Assembly: GCF_028453695.1 (NCBI RefSeq) | Contig: NC_135774.1 | Coordinates: 496,001 to 560,000, forward strand | Direction: 5' to 3' | Origin: Augochlora pura | Taxonomy: Eukaryota > Arthropoda > Insecta > Hymenoptera > Halictidae | DNA length: 64,000 nt | Shown here: piece after piece, positions 13,401 through 26,900 of the stretch | Layout: each line of letters starts with the position of its first letter | How positions within the stretch are numbered: the stretch's first letter is position 1 | Program-made: the position numbers and the translations under genes | Notes under the pieces: model-generated | The model's database searches: none | Seen by the model: only the letters and a program-made list of their open reading frames with translations | What the model was told of the DNA's origin: nothing

Positions 13401-16400
13401 CATAAGAGGGGCGCGCGCTGAAAGAGGAGAAGACATCCTGGTCCGAGAAAGCGAAGGCGAAGATGGCGACGAGGAAGAGAAGAGAAGAGAAGAGAAGAGA
13501 AGAGAGGAGTGAGGAGAATAAGGAGAACGGCCGCGTAATCTATGTTTCCATCTCGTGGCGCGCGCGTGTCCGTCGTGATTCTCATCCTCGCCGAGGCCCA
13601 CGGATGGGGGCCCGGACCCGAGTCGAAGCCCGAGCCCGAGCCCGAGCCCCGTGAGACGAGGCCACCTGCCGGCTACGGCCCCGTCACTTTAGCCTCTCTC
13701 TCCCTCTCTCTCTCTCCCTTCTCTCTCCGACGGCCGCGCGACTGCTCTTGCCCGCTCTACCTGTTTCGCCGTTGCGGCGGCGGCGGAGAGGAGGAGGTGA
13801 AGTCGGGGTCCTCTCCGGGGAGCCGCCTCAACCCCTTTACGGGCGAGCGCACCGCTACAGCATTCTCGCGTTATGCTTCTAGACCCCGGTGGTGATCCTC
13901 GCGAACGATTACGCAGTCTGAATTTTTGCCAAACCGGGGGGAATGCCGGATACGTCTCCGGGGAACGCGCGTCCGACCGTCGAACGGGGATCCGGAGACC
14001 GGCGGATCGTGGGAATCGCGCCGTTTCGGATCCTTTATTCGCGGCTGTCCGCGTCCCTGATCTTATACATTTTTCAGCTCGAAATGCTACCTTGTTGCGC
14101 GCCGATTCCTTCTCTGCTTCGACAAGCAACTTTTCGGCCCTGGGTCTCCCCGTCGGCGTTTCTTTCTACCAGCTTTCCGTTCTCGCGCAGAACAATCCTA
14201 TCTCCACTTTCCAAATTGTCAATTTTTCTTTACAAACTAGAGTTCGCCAATGGAATTTTGTCGATAATTTTGTACTTGGTGCAGAAGTATTTCCCCGGTT
14301 CTTCGATCTGCCCAAGGCTCGGAGGCCTCGGCAAAGACAGGGAGCTCGGATGCGGCTCGCGGGCTACGAGATGGCCACGCGATGGCCGCGAACTGCGACA
14401 CAAGATATTACTATACCGGGATAGATCGTCTCCGCGGGCTTGCCGTCGTTATTTCTGCTGACCCTTGCGCCAGGACGCGATCCTTTCTGCATGAGAAAAG
14501 CACGTAATTTACGGGTCTCGCGTTTCTCGAACCACTACGGTTACAGGGATTTACTGCGTTGGGTGCCCGAGGTCACCCTAGCGGGGGTTCCCCTGCCGCG
14601 CTCATGTGCCTCGTGCCTCCCGACTATCCTCCTCCTCCTCCCAGCGTCTCCCTCCGTTTTCAGGCTTCGAAACGTAGAGTCGAACGCGGCTTCCAGGACG
14701 AGGCGGAGAGGACCGAAACCGGGCGACCGTGGAAGCTGACCCGCGTTCTCGAAAGATGCTTCTGGAAGATTACCCTTGGGGTTGGGAAATTGCCTCGAAA
14801 AATGACCGAATTATCGCCGTCGAGCTTGTTTCGCGACGAAAGCCTCGACATTCTCTCGAATCGTGCCATCGCGATCGTAAACATAGACGACCGCTTCGCC
14901 CGCCTCGAGGCGCCGCGAGGCCCCGAGGCGCCTCGAGACGCGTGGGTCTGCGATACGCCCCGAGGAACGAGCGCGTTCGCACGCGTGTCCCTTTCCGACG
15001 CGGCTCGAATGAATGAAAACCCGTAAATATTTATAGAACGTCGAGGCACGACGGGAGAGCCGGCAACAGCGGATGCCGCGCGAATCGTTCGTTTTGTCGG
15101 CTGCTTGCAATTCGATTGGAATCGTGCCGGTGACGCCGGTGACGCCGATGGGGCGCCAATGAAATTTCGGACTCGCGGTTGCGCAACAATTTCTACGGAC
15201 AACGCGCCGATGGGAAGCGGATTGAAATAATATCGAGGATCGTTCCGAGACTGCGCAAACGAGTGCCACGAGATATACGGCCTTTCGCGATCACCGTCGC
15301 CGATGGTGCCCTTCTCCCCGTGTAATCGCGATGTCACGTCGGAGGATGAGGCACGAGACAGGCCCCGGGAAAAAAATGTTCACGCGAACGAACTGTTAGC
15401 CGGCGCGCGGTAACCGGAGAGATACGTGCCGAAAGAAACTGGCCTCAAACTGCCAGTTCATTTCTGGCTTATTATTAAACGTCCAGTTTCATAGCTGAGG
15501 AAAGCGTGGTTGTCACGCGCTGAGCGATGATACACCTTTCCTTTCGTCGCAAAAACCACGGCCAAGATTCCGGGGCTTCCTTTTTTTCGCGGCCAACCTT
15601 AATTCAATCCTTTCTCGGCTCTTCGTCGCCTCCGACACGCTCCCGCGTACCGTCGCGCGAGTTCCCTCGAAAATCCAGCCGTCGACGAGTGCTCGGCACC
15701 CGACTCGTACCGATTAGAGTTTCGAGTTTCGAGTTTGATGCCCCGAGAGGATACGAATAAAGAGCCGCCGCACCCCGTCTCCTCTTCCCACGGCTCGTAT
15801 AATATTGATAGACGAGCCTCGGCCTTTTCTGCGCCGCGAAAAAGGGGGATCTAACGTTCGAATTTATCAAAATCATTTTGATACCTACTCCGCGCAGCAT
15901 GACGTCACACGCCTCAGCGGTATTCCAGCTGATCCGTCATTAAGAAATTTGCATACTCCAATCAGTCAGTGGCGCAAGGATTAGGACGGCTGCGCGGCTG
16001 GCGTTTCTCTTTCTTTTTCTTTTTTCTCCCCTGTCTGCTTTTCTTCTCCTTTTTTTACCGTTTCTTTTTTTTTTTTTTTGAAACAAGGATTTACATACGG
16101 TTTATACTGCAGCGTACGGTGTTCGCGCCAAGCGGTCTTTTCGTACCGAACGTCAAAGGGTACGTGCTCGAACGACTCGAATACCTTTCACTACGGTGCA
16201 AAAACACTCTTCCCCGATGCGAATATCGATGGAACAAGTCGTTACCGCGGCGCTGAATTTTTTTTTTGGATCTATTTGCTGGTTCGTCGATTCGAGCAAC
16301 CTGCTTTTCGGAAACATAAACCTTCAACCCTTAGAATTGCTCGACTCGCTGCAATATATCCAGACTGATTTGATACAGCAAATACATAAATTGTGCGCAT

Positions 16401-19400
16401 CGATTGCGCACGATAGCAAAAGAGGACAACGAGAGGACCGCTCGTATCCAAGTCATGGCTATGGTCACGGTCACGGTGTCCTCAGCTGTACAGTATCAGC
16501 GATCTTCCACGAGCACCTAAATCGATCAAAGACAAATTCGAGGAGCAACGTGTCAGAAGGAGATCTACGCAGAGATCTTGCCTCGATCGGACCGGAAAGC
16601 GAGAGCATCGGACGTCGACGTTGGACGTCGCCAGCCAATCTTTGCCACGTGGACGGACGCGACGCGAGGCGACGCGAGGCGACGCGCGACGACGCGCGAC
16701 GATTCGTCTCCCATTTTGATCCCCCTGGAGCAGAATAAATACCATTCTCGTTTGCATGCGGGGAGAGCGTCGAACGTGAAGGATCGACGCGATATCCTAG
16801 GGGCCCTCGTAGGTGACAGTGATTTACATTTGAATGAACCGCTCGACCCGCAGGCTTCCAAAGGTAAACGAGGAGAGCCGAACGGGGTAAATAAAGGAGC
16901 GCAGGGGACGCGAGGGGCGAGGAGGAGCGAAGCCGCGGATCCGAGTCATCGCAAACTAATAGACGTCTGATTGCGGTTACCGCGAGTTTTGACTCGTCAG
17001 CTCAAATATTTATCTTCATCCCTGCGAGCATTCACGCACAGCGTGTGCCTCTCTAAGGCGCCGATCGCGCTATCGATGCATATAAATGCATTAATCTTGA
17101 TCGGCGGAGCGCTCGCGAGCGCACGAACACGCGCGCGCGCGCGCTAGGGGTTGAGTCAATATTTAAATTATTGGTATTGATGGGACGTGATTAATGGTAC
17201 GGGACTCGAGATTCTCGAAACCCGCGGCGCTAGAAAATCTAGAGTTTCTATGAATAGAGGAGTCGAAAGTGAGAAAGCTACACGGCTTGGAGAGTTTCGA
17301 AATGGGCACTCCTAGCCGTTTTCGGAACATGCGACCGATTCTCGACGATGTGGAAGACGATACATAGAATTTGACTCGCGGAGCAAATGGAATATGATTT
17401 TTTCGTTCAAACGGAGAACTGGTCGTTCTCTTGAACCACAAATACTTTTCCGCCCTGTGGCCGATGATACTGCACTTTTCAGATTATCAGAGCCGGTTGC
17501 CTGTCAGCGAGAAGAAATATTTCTATAAAGGCCGCCCACGCGAACGTATCTCACAGTCGCTTCGTCGCGTCGCGTCGCTTCGATAGGGTATGCGCGGTAC
17601 ATACATAGTTGCGGGTGCATCGACGCGGAGTCCCTCGAGGATTCAACGAGATGTTTGAGAATCAGTTCGCAGAGCAAAGACGACGGCTCCGCTTTCCTGT
17701 CGAGGTGGCTTCGGCGAGTGTGCGAGCTGCGTGCGGCGAGCGCCGACCAGCGAGCGGCGGCGACGACCAAGTGCAGAAAAAGCATGCATCGTCGATGGGC
17801 TCGGGACCGTGGACCCTGTCAGCCGTAACAAATTGCGAGTCCGGTAGCCCGACGCGGCGTTGCGGTTGCGGCACGGTCACGTGATTAATTGTAACGTCGC
17901 GAGCCCACGGCCGGTCGATTTTTTCCACGAATTATTTGCATGTCAAGGCGGATCGATGGAAACGTGTACGCGAAGGGCGAAGAACGGATGCGATCCGCCG
18001 CGATGCGACGCGATCCGAGCCACGGACGCGTCCGAATGCAGCGGCCGCCGCCGCCGCCGCGGCCGGCGAGCCTCTCTTCGTGTACCAGAGATTCCCGTTC
18101 CGACTCGGAATTTAACTTTCAAATGCGCCGCCCGATCAAACGCGCCACGACGAGGCGCGCCGCCCGACTCCAACACCGGCGAGACCGTTTCGAGACCGCA
18201 TAATTTTCGCTCGAAATGCGAATTTCCGCGATGTCGGTACTCGATAACCGGCCTCGAGAACAGCCTCCGTCCGTCTCCTCGTTTCTCTCTCGCTTTCTCC
18301 CTTTCTCTCCGACTTTTGTACCTAACCCTCCTCCCCCGGATTCGCGAATTATTCGATAGAAAATGCCACGAGCATCGATACCCTTTTTTTCTCTCTCTCT
18401 CTCTCTCTCTACGGAACCGTGCCGACTTTGCCGCGGTATCCAAAGCCCCGATACTTCCATTCTATCGAAACCAGCCCGATGAGGTAATCCTCGAACTATT
18501 TTTAAAACGAAACGAGGAGCAATCGGAAAAAATAGAGAAACGATTCTAGCCAAGTAACGAGGAGTCGTCGAGTTGAGGCGAGGATCGCGCGGTAGGCAGG
18601 TTTCCAGGCTGCGGACAGAGAAAGATGCAGTCTTCGCTGCCCTTCGATTTCTTGCGCTATCGGCGTAGGGTGCAGGGCGCAGGGCGCAGGGCACACGGCG
18701 CACGGCCGAAGATTCGGTGCCCATAAAGAACGGCCGGAAGACAATACGACGACGCGACGCACAAAGAGACAAAGCCCCCAACTGGCGGTCGGCCACGAAG
18801 ATGATATCGCATGCTTTACGATCGTTCCGCGGATACTTTATACCCCACTCCGTTGCCGCGAGCAGCGCGAGCAGAGGCAGAGAGACCCGACGTGTGCGCG
18901 TTTTCTTTGGTTTTCGACTCGCCACGTCGCCGCGTCGCCACTCGGCCACTCGGCCACTCGGCCACTCAGCTCTCGATATAGGAAGAATATGCAGATGTCG
19001 CGCGATGAAATATCTTCACCGTTGGTCTTCTTCTTCTCTTTTCCTTCTCTTTTTTCTCTCTTTTCGCTCCTTCTCGTCGCCCTCGCTTCGTCGGCCAAGC
19101 CGCGCGCGCGGTCTACGCCTTCTTTTTCCGTTGCTTATAGAAGTTGTTCGCGAAGTTACGCGGCCGGGTGCTCCCCGGCCCTCCAGCCGTGATATATCTC
19201 TTCATAAAGAAGGAACGACGATGCCTGCCGTATACGAAATCTCATTGCACGACGTACAGCAACGGTCGATGCGAAACACGCGATTCCTCTCGACGCTGCG
19301 GGAACGCGAAACTACGAGGCGGAGAGAAGATATACGAACGCAAGTCTTAGATCAATTTATACGAAACTCATCTATCAATTATCATTGCGAACGGTCGTTA

Positions 19401-21341
19401 AACGGGGGTCGTGGGCCTCGTGAATGAAAGAGAGCGTGAATCGCGAAATAGGAAAGGCGCAGCAGCAGCAGCAGAAAAAAGAAGAGAACCACTGGTCGCG
19501 TAGCTCCCACGCGTCCCTCCATCGTTGTCTTACCGATCAAACGTTTCGAACAATGACAGTCGCGATGAATTCCGTCACGAATCTTATTCCCAGCGGACCG
19601 TGTCCGGACAGCTCACAATAGACGGCAGCACCACCACCACCACCACCATCGACAGCAGAAGAAGAAACAGCAGCGACGACAGCAACCTCGAAAGGACGTT
19701 CGACATCTCGCCATAGTACACGGGGTGTATGACGATCACGTAATTCATTTCCTACACGATAACGTCACCGTGGAATTTCATTATCGAAGAACCGATTGAG
19801 GGATCGCGGAGCCGCAAATCTTTCCGCCGTGTGGAACGTGAACGGACGGCGAGCCGTGGCCGTCAAAGGGTCGATGATTCGTAAACGCGCTTGCGGATAC
19901 GTGCACAGCGATACGAGCGTGACTGTAGATTTCGCGATTGTTACGACCACAAAAATTCCGTGCATTTGATTATGAACGACGGCGGCGCTAGTAACCAATC
20001 TATCTATTATAGGACAAGATGCCCGAACGTTTCTCCGCTCGAATTCCTAAAAAAGACAATAAATATTTCGTTGCCGGACAAAAGCTGCGTCCACTTTGTA
20101 GGATCCGTTTAAGAAATAATCGCGGGACTATGGTTCTTTTTCTCGAGTGCAACGAAAGAGGGGCTCGCGCGAGTTTCGGTAACAATGGATCTCCGTCGGT
20201 CTCCCTCGTGGTTCGATACGCGTCCGATGGACGCGAAGATGGCCCAGCCTTTCTTCGATCTCGGCCCCTCGCGTCGAGAGCTCTTTTTTACGATATCGCC
20301 CGCCGACTGGAAAATCGGCTCGAAATACCTGTGACCGATGCATCTTCTGCAGAACTTGACGGCGTAACTTGCGCGTGTTCCGCTTAAAACGATCTATATC
20401 CGTTACCTATGAAACCGCTTTGAACAACGAGTTATCTGAGAAATGGTCGATGCAAAACGGCCGATTCGAATTAGAATTAAGCGCGGATATAGCCAGGTGC
20501 TGGGAGTCGAGAGACGCGAGGACTGCTTGCAACTTAACGAAGAAGCAGCGACGACCGGCGTTCGCCGTCGACTCGCATAGCCGTGAATTTATGAAACTAC
20601 TCTTAATGCAGGGCGCCTTGGTAACGCGAAATAAACGATCGTGACCGGCTACTCGATACTCGTTCGCGTCGCCCACGCGCGACTTCGACGCTGCCAAGCC
20701 GGACCAAACGAACAAACTTGGCCAGGTCGCGGCGGGTCGCGGTGACACGCTGGTGACAAGGTACGCCGAAGTGAGATATCTAAGATCGTTCGTACAAGAT
20801 CCAAACGATCGACCATTATTCTTTAGACTTTTAGACCGTGGAACGCGGGACGGGGATTGGTCAGAAAATACAGGAGCCCGTCGCCGTTGTCGTCGCCGCT
20901 AAGTAGTCCGCCCACGCGACCCGATCCTTCCGCGATTCGAATCCCTGCGATTCGACGATCCAGTTCGCGTCCATTTTCGCCATTGTGTCGCTGAAGAATG
21001 CCCAACGCAGTGAAAAACGTATCCAAGCAATTAGATTTTGTGAAATTTGCTTGCACGTCGAAACGAATGTTCGTCGAACGGAGCTGAATATCTGCGAAAT
21101 ATGTATATCCATCGTGCCTTTTTGTCTTCAAAGAGAATAGCGATCTTTCCAATTGACAGGAATATAATTGCAAACACAATATCGCGAGCGCGATTTCCGA
21201 GAGACAGGGGTTGCGGAGAAGGAAATAAATTAAAAGCGGCCATCTCCGCGATAGAGAGCGCGATAAAGTAGCGAGAATACGAATCCATTGTGATTGGTTC
21301 GAACCGAGACTGCTCTGAAAGCGAGAAGACCGTGGATCGTC

Positions 21342-21383
21342 GATCGAGGATCGAGGATCGAGGATCGAGGATCGAGAATCGAG
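21342..21383. repeat. (GATCGAG)n 7-bp tandem repeat
   Basis: Five to six tandem copies of a 7-bp unit with one variant copy at the right edge. It lies in non-coding sequence. Confidence 0.85.
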
Positions 21384-22726
21384 ACGCGAGGCTCGAAATG
21401 CGAGACCGATCGATAAGACCGCGTCAAAGTGCGAAACGAAAGGAGGATCGAAAGTGTCCCTTTGTCCGGGGCTAGCAGGGGCTGCGCCGGCAGGGGCTGC
21501 GGCTGGCTGAAAGGACCGCGGGATCGAGGACCGATTCGAAAGCGACTCGAGGATATCGGTGGAAATAAAACCCGCTCGGGTCCATTAAATCCGGAAGATG
21601 TTATCCGTTCTACTGTTTCTTACCGCGAGTATTGGTTCGGTGACGATTTCGATTCCATGGATTCGACGGGGCAGCTAGCATTTCGATGCTCTATCGAACC
21701 ACGCCGACGAATCTACGAGAGAGTCTCGACAACGTGCTACGAAATTTGGTACGTCCTATAAGCATCTGAAGAAAAAAGCGTGCAACAAAAGGGTCGTATC
21801 GCAAACGAGCCGGTGCGACGCGGGCTAGGAAGCGCGTCGAACGCAGAAACGAGGAGAACGGTGGGCACGAAGGGAGCCCGTAAAGTAAAAGAGAGCCTCG
21901 AGTGTCGCCGAAAGGACATAAATCCCCGTTTACAATGCCGGACCGCAAAGCACACGTGTCCGCGCGAGCCAAGTTTGCCGGTCGGATGACAGAAACTCTT
22001 GGACGAACGTGTTTTACCGGGTCGCCGGGCAGCCACCGTTCCCTGCTTTCCGTTCGCCGCTGTCGCGTCGGTCTCGCAACCAGTCGTCGTTGCCCCCTGT
22101 AGCGTCGAAAACGGCGGTGGTCTCGTTGGAATTGCCATTGGACTCGAACACTGGTCTAGGCCCTGATGCCATTAAGGTGGTTTACGCGAGGAACAGGCAT
22201 CCATTTCCTGCCACTGTTTCCGCGCGGACCCCTGCCGGCGATTAACTTTCCACCCTTCAGGATTTTCAAACCCGGTTCGTTCTCGAGCGCGTTTCATTTT
22301 GAACCCGTCAGTCAACATTCCTATTCGCTGGATGTTCCCTCGCGACGCTGGCCAAAGACGAGTCGGATGTGAATATAGGGAACCGTGGCTTCGTTAGACT
22401 CCGTTACGTTGAAACGGCGAGCCGAGCCGATAGGAGCCGCGTGGAGCCGCGCGCCGGTTCGTTCGGAAAAGACGCGCCGGGAATTATGCATTCGTATTAT
22501 GTGCCGAAGCATCGAGTCGCCCACGCGTCTCCCCCCGTAACATCCGAGGTCTCTCGCGTTACCGCTTAAATTCCAGCCCCGGCGAGGCCAGTGCAGCACG
22601 GACGTTAATGAGTAAGCGATGCTGCAGCGGCGCGCTCGCGGCCGCAGCATCTTTTATTCATTTCACGAGGAGAAGCGAAACATCGGCCGCCGCTTTTACG
22701 CTACGCGTAGTATGCTGCCGCCGCGA

Positions 22727-22768
22727 TCGCTGCTAGCTGCTCGCTGCTAGCTGCTCGCTGCTCGCTGC
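22727..22768. repeat. GCTGCTCGCTGCTA tandem repeat
   Basis: Alternating GCTGCTA and GCTGCTC half units, about six in total. It lies in non-coding GC-rich DNA. Confidence 0.8.
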
Positions 22769-23999
22769 ATCCCCGCGTATGTGCACGAGCGTACCTGTGG
22801 GCACCGTGTACACGCGCGCCAGCCGCTGCTGCCCACGTGTGCCGGCCATATTGCATTTCCGGTTCGTGAAATGTTATAAAGTTGGCTGCTCGCTCACTGG
22901 AATCCCCGCTCCCGCTATCGCGATTTCCTGTCTGTGATCTGTTGCTCGTACGCGGTGCACGCTCCCTGCCGGAGGCAAAGCGTGCCGCTTCCCCTATCGG
23001 CTTCCAGAATCGTCAATTTTTACCGATTCTCCCCGACCCCCATAGAATCCCCTCTCCCTCTCCCTCTCCCCGTTCTCTCTCCGACCGAATCGCTTTTCTA
23101 TCGAGACTGCGATTCGGGGACGATAGGGAACGCCGCGCCGCAAGAATTTCAATCGCGAGATACCCCGGATACCGTAAATATTGGAATTTGATACTCGCGC
23201 GTCACTGGACCGGGGACCAAATTAGCGAACGCGAGACCCGCGGATGCCAAACGGTCGCCGAGTTCAGCCACGTTGGATATTTTAATCCGCGCAACACTGG
23301 ACAATCTAACACGCTATCAAATATGTTTGCAATGATAAATTTGTCCAGGAACGAAACGGAACGTCGAGCGAGAACGAGCTTTGGACTTGCGTTACGAGAA
23401 TCGGAGCTTTATCCGGCGTGAGAAACACGAGCATCGGAGACACTGCGTTCGAAGGTTTATTCGACGTTCATAGTTCGCAGTTTAGTGTTTACAGTTTACG
23501 GTAAGGTTTAGCGTTGCCACAGGACGAAGCGAAGACGCAAAGAATCGACGTCTAATGCCTCGGTCCCGGACATTGGCGCCAGTTTTTTCGCGGTAATTGG
23601 AGATAAATGCCTCCGATGGAGCAGGGCGTGACTGAATTATTCACGGAGGTTCGGAGTCGATAGCGTCCATTAGCCCGGCTCGAACGAGATCGTCGGTTCG
23701 TTCGGCTGTTCGTGCTACCGATTTATTCGCGATTCGATCCGGAGAGCTCGCGTTACAGGACTCGGATCGTTTCGGCTAAATTGGTCGCGTCTCCGCCGAA
23801 ACGCGTCTTCGTTTTCTGCAATGATTTCTGCGTTTATCGGGCCAACGCGGCATAATTACCCGCGAAAGAGAAGATTTCTTTATCATCGCTCCGTCGCACC
23901 TACTTTCCTTTTAATTATCTCTACGTCCGGGGGATCTTAAATACTTTGCCATTTTGCCGGAGTCTGGTTCAACGCGCCGATTTTAACGATCTCGAAATA

Positions 24000-26900
24000 C
24001 GTAGGAGAGAGGTCGGCGTAATTATTCGTATTTTATATTGCACATAAACGCCCGAGTTTCAAAAACTGTACACCGGCATTCTTTCCAAATTCCTCGTTGT
24101 CCAAGGAGTTTAATTGGACTCTCGCGAACGTGTCTAAGAGCGGAGAAATCAAGAGAAATCTTGACATCGAAACAGCAGCTACGCACAGAAACGTAAGCGT
24201 AAACTCTTATATTTTTCAAATGCTCCGAAGACTGATCTCAACTTTTCTTTTTTCTCACATTTTTACGATCGAGAAACTCGCTTCGCTATCCCTTTCCGCC
24301 TCCGCGATACCGGCCCGGTCTAAACCCCCAATTTTCTTTGAACGGAGCGTCTCGAGGATCCTTATAAAAATTCGTGATACAATGAAGCTTTTGTGCCCGG
24401 ACTTATCCCATTCAACCGAACAATTTTGTTCCGCCTCTACCGACGAACGCGCGCTACGCGGCACGGCACGGCACGGGCCATAGCACGATTTCCCCCCGTA
24501 AAACGTCCGAGAATCGGACACACTCGCGAAAAGGTTAAACCTATTGTAAGAGGGAATCGTCGCGCGAGCCATTCGACCGAAACACTTTTTACGCCTTTCC
24601 CACGTATCTCCCAAGCTTTTCAGACATCGACAGAGGGAAGGGAAACCAAAAATGTTCGCCGATGTGAGAGGCTCGGGGTTGTAAATTCTCCGTTTCGAAC
24701 TGCGGAACGCGATATTTCGCAACATCGAACCACGCGATAGTTAAAGAGAAAAACGGAGCGTCGACGGTACGCGGCAATCTTAACAATGATTTTTTCAGAA
24801 TTTTTTGAAGCAGGGCAATCGGAACGCCGACGAAGCCCGGAAGGTCCGGCGAGGCGTAATCAATATTTGGATCGATCGGAATCAAACGCGGGATCGATAT
24901 TTCCAAACAATCGGTTAGCCGAGAAGAAATATCGGCTTTCAACCCGATTCCCTCGTGGAATCGAACCGAGGGGGAGAATAAAAAATCTTTCGAGATTCGA
25001 GGCCGAAGACTCGAGGCACGACAATGGCGATCACGCGTGTCGCCCCGTATCCGACAAAGGGACGTCGACGACTCGGTGGATATAGAATTTCCAGAAATCT
25101 GGATTCGCCGCGGAATAAGAGGGTTAAGATTGGGGTTTCTTAGGGGGTTCGTCGCTTTTCTTGGTGAAATAAAGACTCGGTCCCACGCACCACCTGCTGG
25201 CGAGATATTTTCCTTCAAAGGATGTTGCGTCGAGGTTCTCACGCGTTCACGAGAGGACCGCCAGCTGCCCTACGAATCAACCCCTTGTTCCACGATATCG
25301 AGAACGCCGATCCAAATTCGAACATCTTTTCACCCGTTACTCTTTCCATCCCCCGTCTCGTAATAATAACTCCCGTTCCGCGAAAACCGTAGAGAAAATA
25401 AAGGGTGTCGTCCGCCCGCCAACAATCCAATCTACATCCTCGATCCTTTCTTACGCGATTCTCGCGCGATCAAACTGACACACGCGCGATCCGAGCGTCG
25501 CACCGTCGACTATCGAGCTGAAAGAAATTCCCAACGAAACTATCCACCCTTCGACTCGAACGGACAGCCTTCGCCATAAATCAGACGCTTCCAGTCCATA
25601 AACCCGGATCGAGGATCTCCCAATTAGTGCCACCCTCCGTGCGCGGCACAGGCTATGAATTTGTAACGTTTTAACTAGAAAAATTGATACTTTGAGAGCG
25701 CAAAGGTGGTCCCGAAACTGTGGCCTATAACTTTATGATTTATCGTAACCCGTGGCGAAAGGAGGGAGACACGGCGAACCACGGGTACGCGTTACGCGTT
25801 ACGCGTTACGGGCTCGGGAACGCCAACCCCACACGGATCTCGATCCACCGAACGAGATCGATTCGATGGCGACCGTCGCTGAAAGCCGAGCTCGTAAACC
25901 GCCGCCGCGTCGAAGGAGCAACGGCGCGTTAATCCTGCAACGTCTAAACGGCTCGCGGCACACGCGCGCGCGCGAGCGCGAGCAAGCGGAGGGTGCCTCT
26001 GTGCCACGAGGAGTTCGGTTCAGGCTACATTGTCGCGAAGCGAGTGTTTTAATGGCCGGACTTTGTTCCGATGGGGCCCTGTTAGGCGGTTATGCCCTAC
26101 CGGTTGCATTCATTCGCGGAGATTTATGCCGTTATTAGCCCGCGCCAGAAAAAGGATACCAGAACCGGCCACTTTTATGATCGGTTCTGTTACAAAGTTG
26201 ACTCTTTATACCGACCCGGGCTGTGTCGGGAGCCACAAAGGATGTAACAGGAAGACGCCTTTAAAGGAGCGATACGCGCTCCGTGCAAACTTTGCGACGG
26301 ATCGGTTATCCCGCGCAGCCGATTCTACGCTTTCCCTTCCTGCTTAGTCAAAGGACGTTAACGCTTTTTCGATCGTCGCCTGCCCGGAACGCGTCGCTTT
26401 CGTAATCTGCTCCGAATAATAGCAGCCGTTGCGTGATACGTGCTATTCGAACACTCGAATCGAATCGAATCGAATCGAATCCATGGATATTCCTTGCCGC
26501 CATCGCGTCGAGTCGGGCTCCGGGCCGACAATTTGCGGGGCGTTTTGCAATCTTGAACGGTGCGCTCGACGCGTCGCTAAAAATTACAGGGGGCGTGGAG
26601 AACGAAGCTATAAAAAGGCAACGATCGATTTACGCGCGATAAAGTCGTGCACCGTCGAGGGTAGCTAAATACCTACGGTATATCGGTGACCGATCCGTTT
26701 AAAGCCAATTACGGGCTCACTCGCGCGCCTTCGTAAATTAACCCTAATGTCTTTGTTGCTTCGAATTTCAGAAAATTGTTCGTATCGTGAACGTATATGC
26801 TAGGCTGCGGATCCTTGCGTGGAAAAATTGTAGGAAACCTGGTAAAAAAAAACTTTTTACTATTAGAAATAGTACTCGCTTGTCCGCTAGAAAAACTCTC

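Larger units (their letters stand above)
9300..17000. other. Gene-poor CpG-rich intergenic DNA
   Basis: No supported exon. The longest ATG-initiated frame (11281-11799, 172 codons) has no recognisable motif and is within what chance gives in DNA poor in stop codons. The stretch holds a 7-bp GTCACCG array (9593-9633), a 10-bp GGCCCTCTCG repeat (about 10440-10475), purine repeats around 13480-13508, CCCGAG hexamers near 13621-13655 and a pyrimidine-rich tract at 16000-16080. Confidence 0.55.
17000..24000. other. Gene-poor CpG-rich intergenic DNA
   Basis: No supported exon. Long antisense frames (for example 18119-18949) are Arg-rich and motif-free. Simple repeats include alternating CG near 17127-17146, GCC near 18045-18062, CT near 18390-18412, a GGGCGCA repeat near 18664-18700, GCCACTCG units at 18936-18966, CAC near 19630-19649, GATCGAG at 21342-21383 and GCTGCTCGCTGCTA at 22727-22768. 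Confidence 0.55.

Noticed and set aside
15961..16010. tRNA-like GTGGCGCAAGGATTAGGA segment
   Set aside because: It resembles a D-arm, but I could find no acceptor stem, anticodon arm or T-loop at the right spacing.
18119..18949. 276-codon open frame on the - strand
   Set aside because: Arg-rich and motif-free. CpG-rich DNA is poor in stop codons and readily gives such frames.
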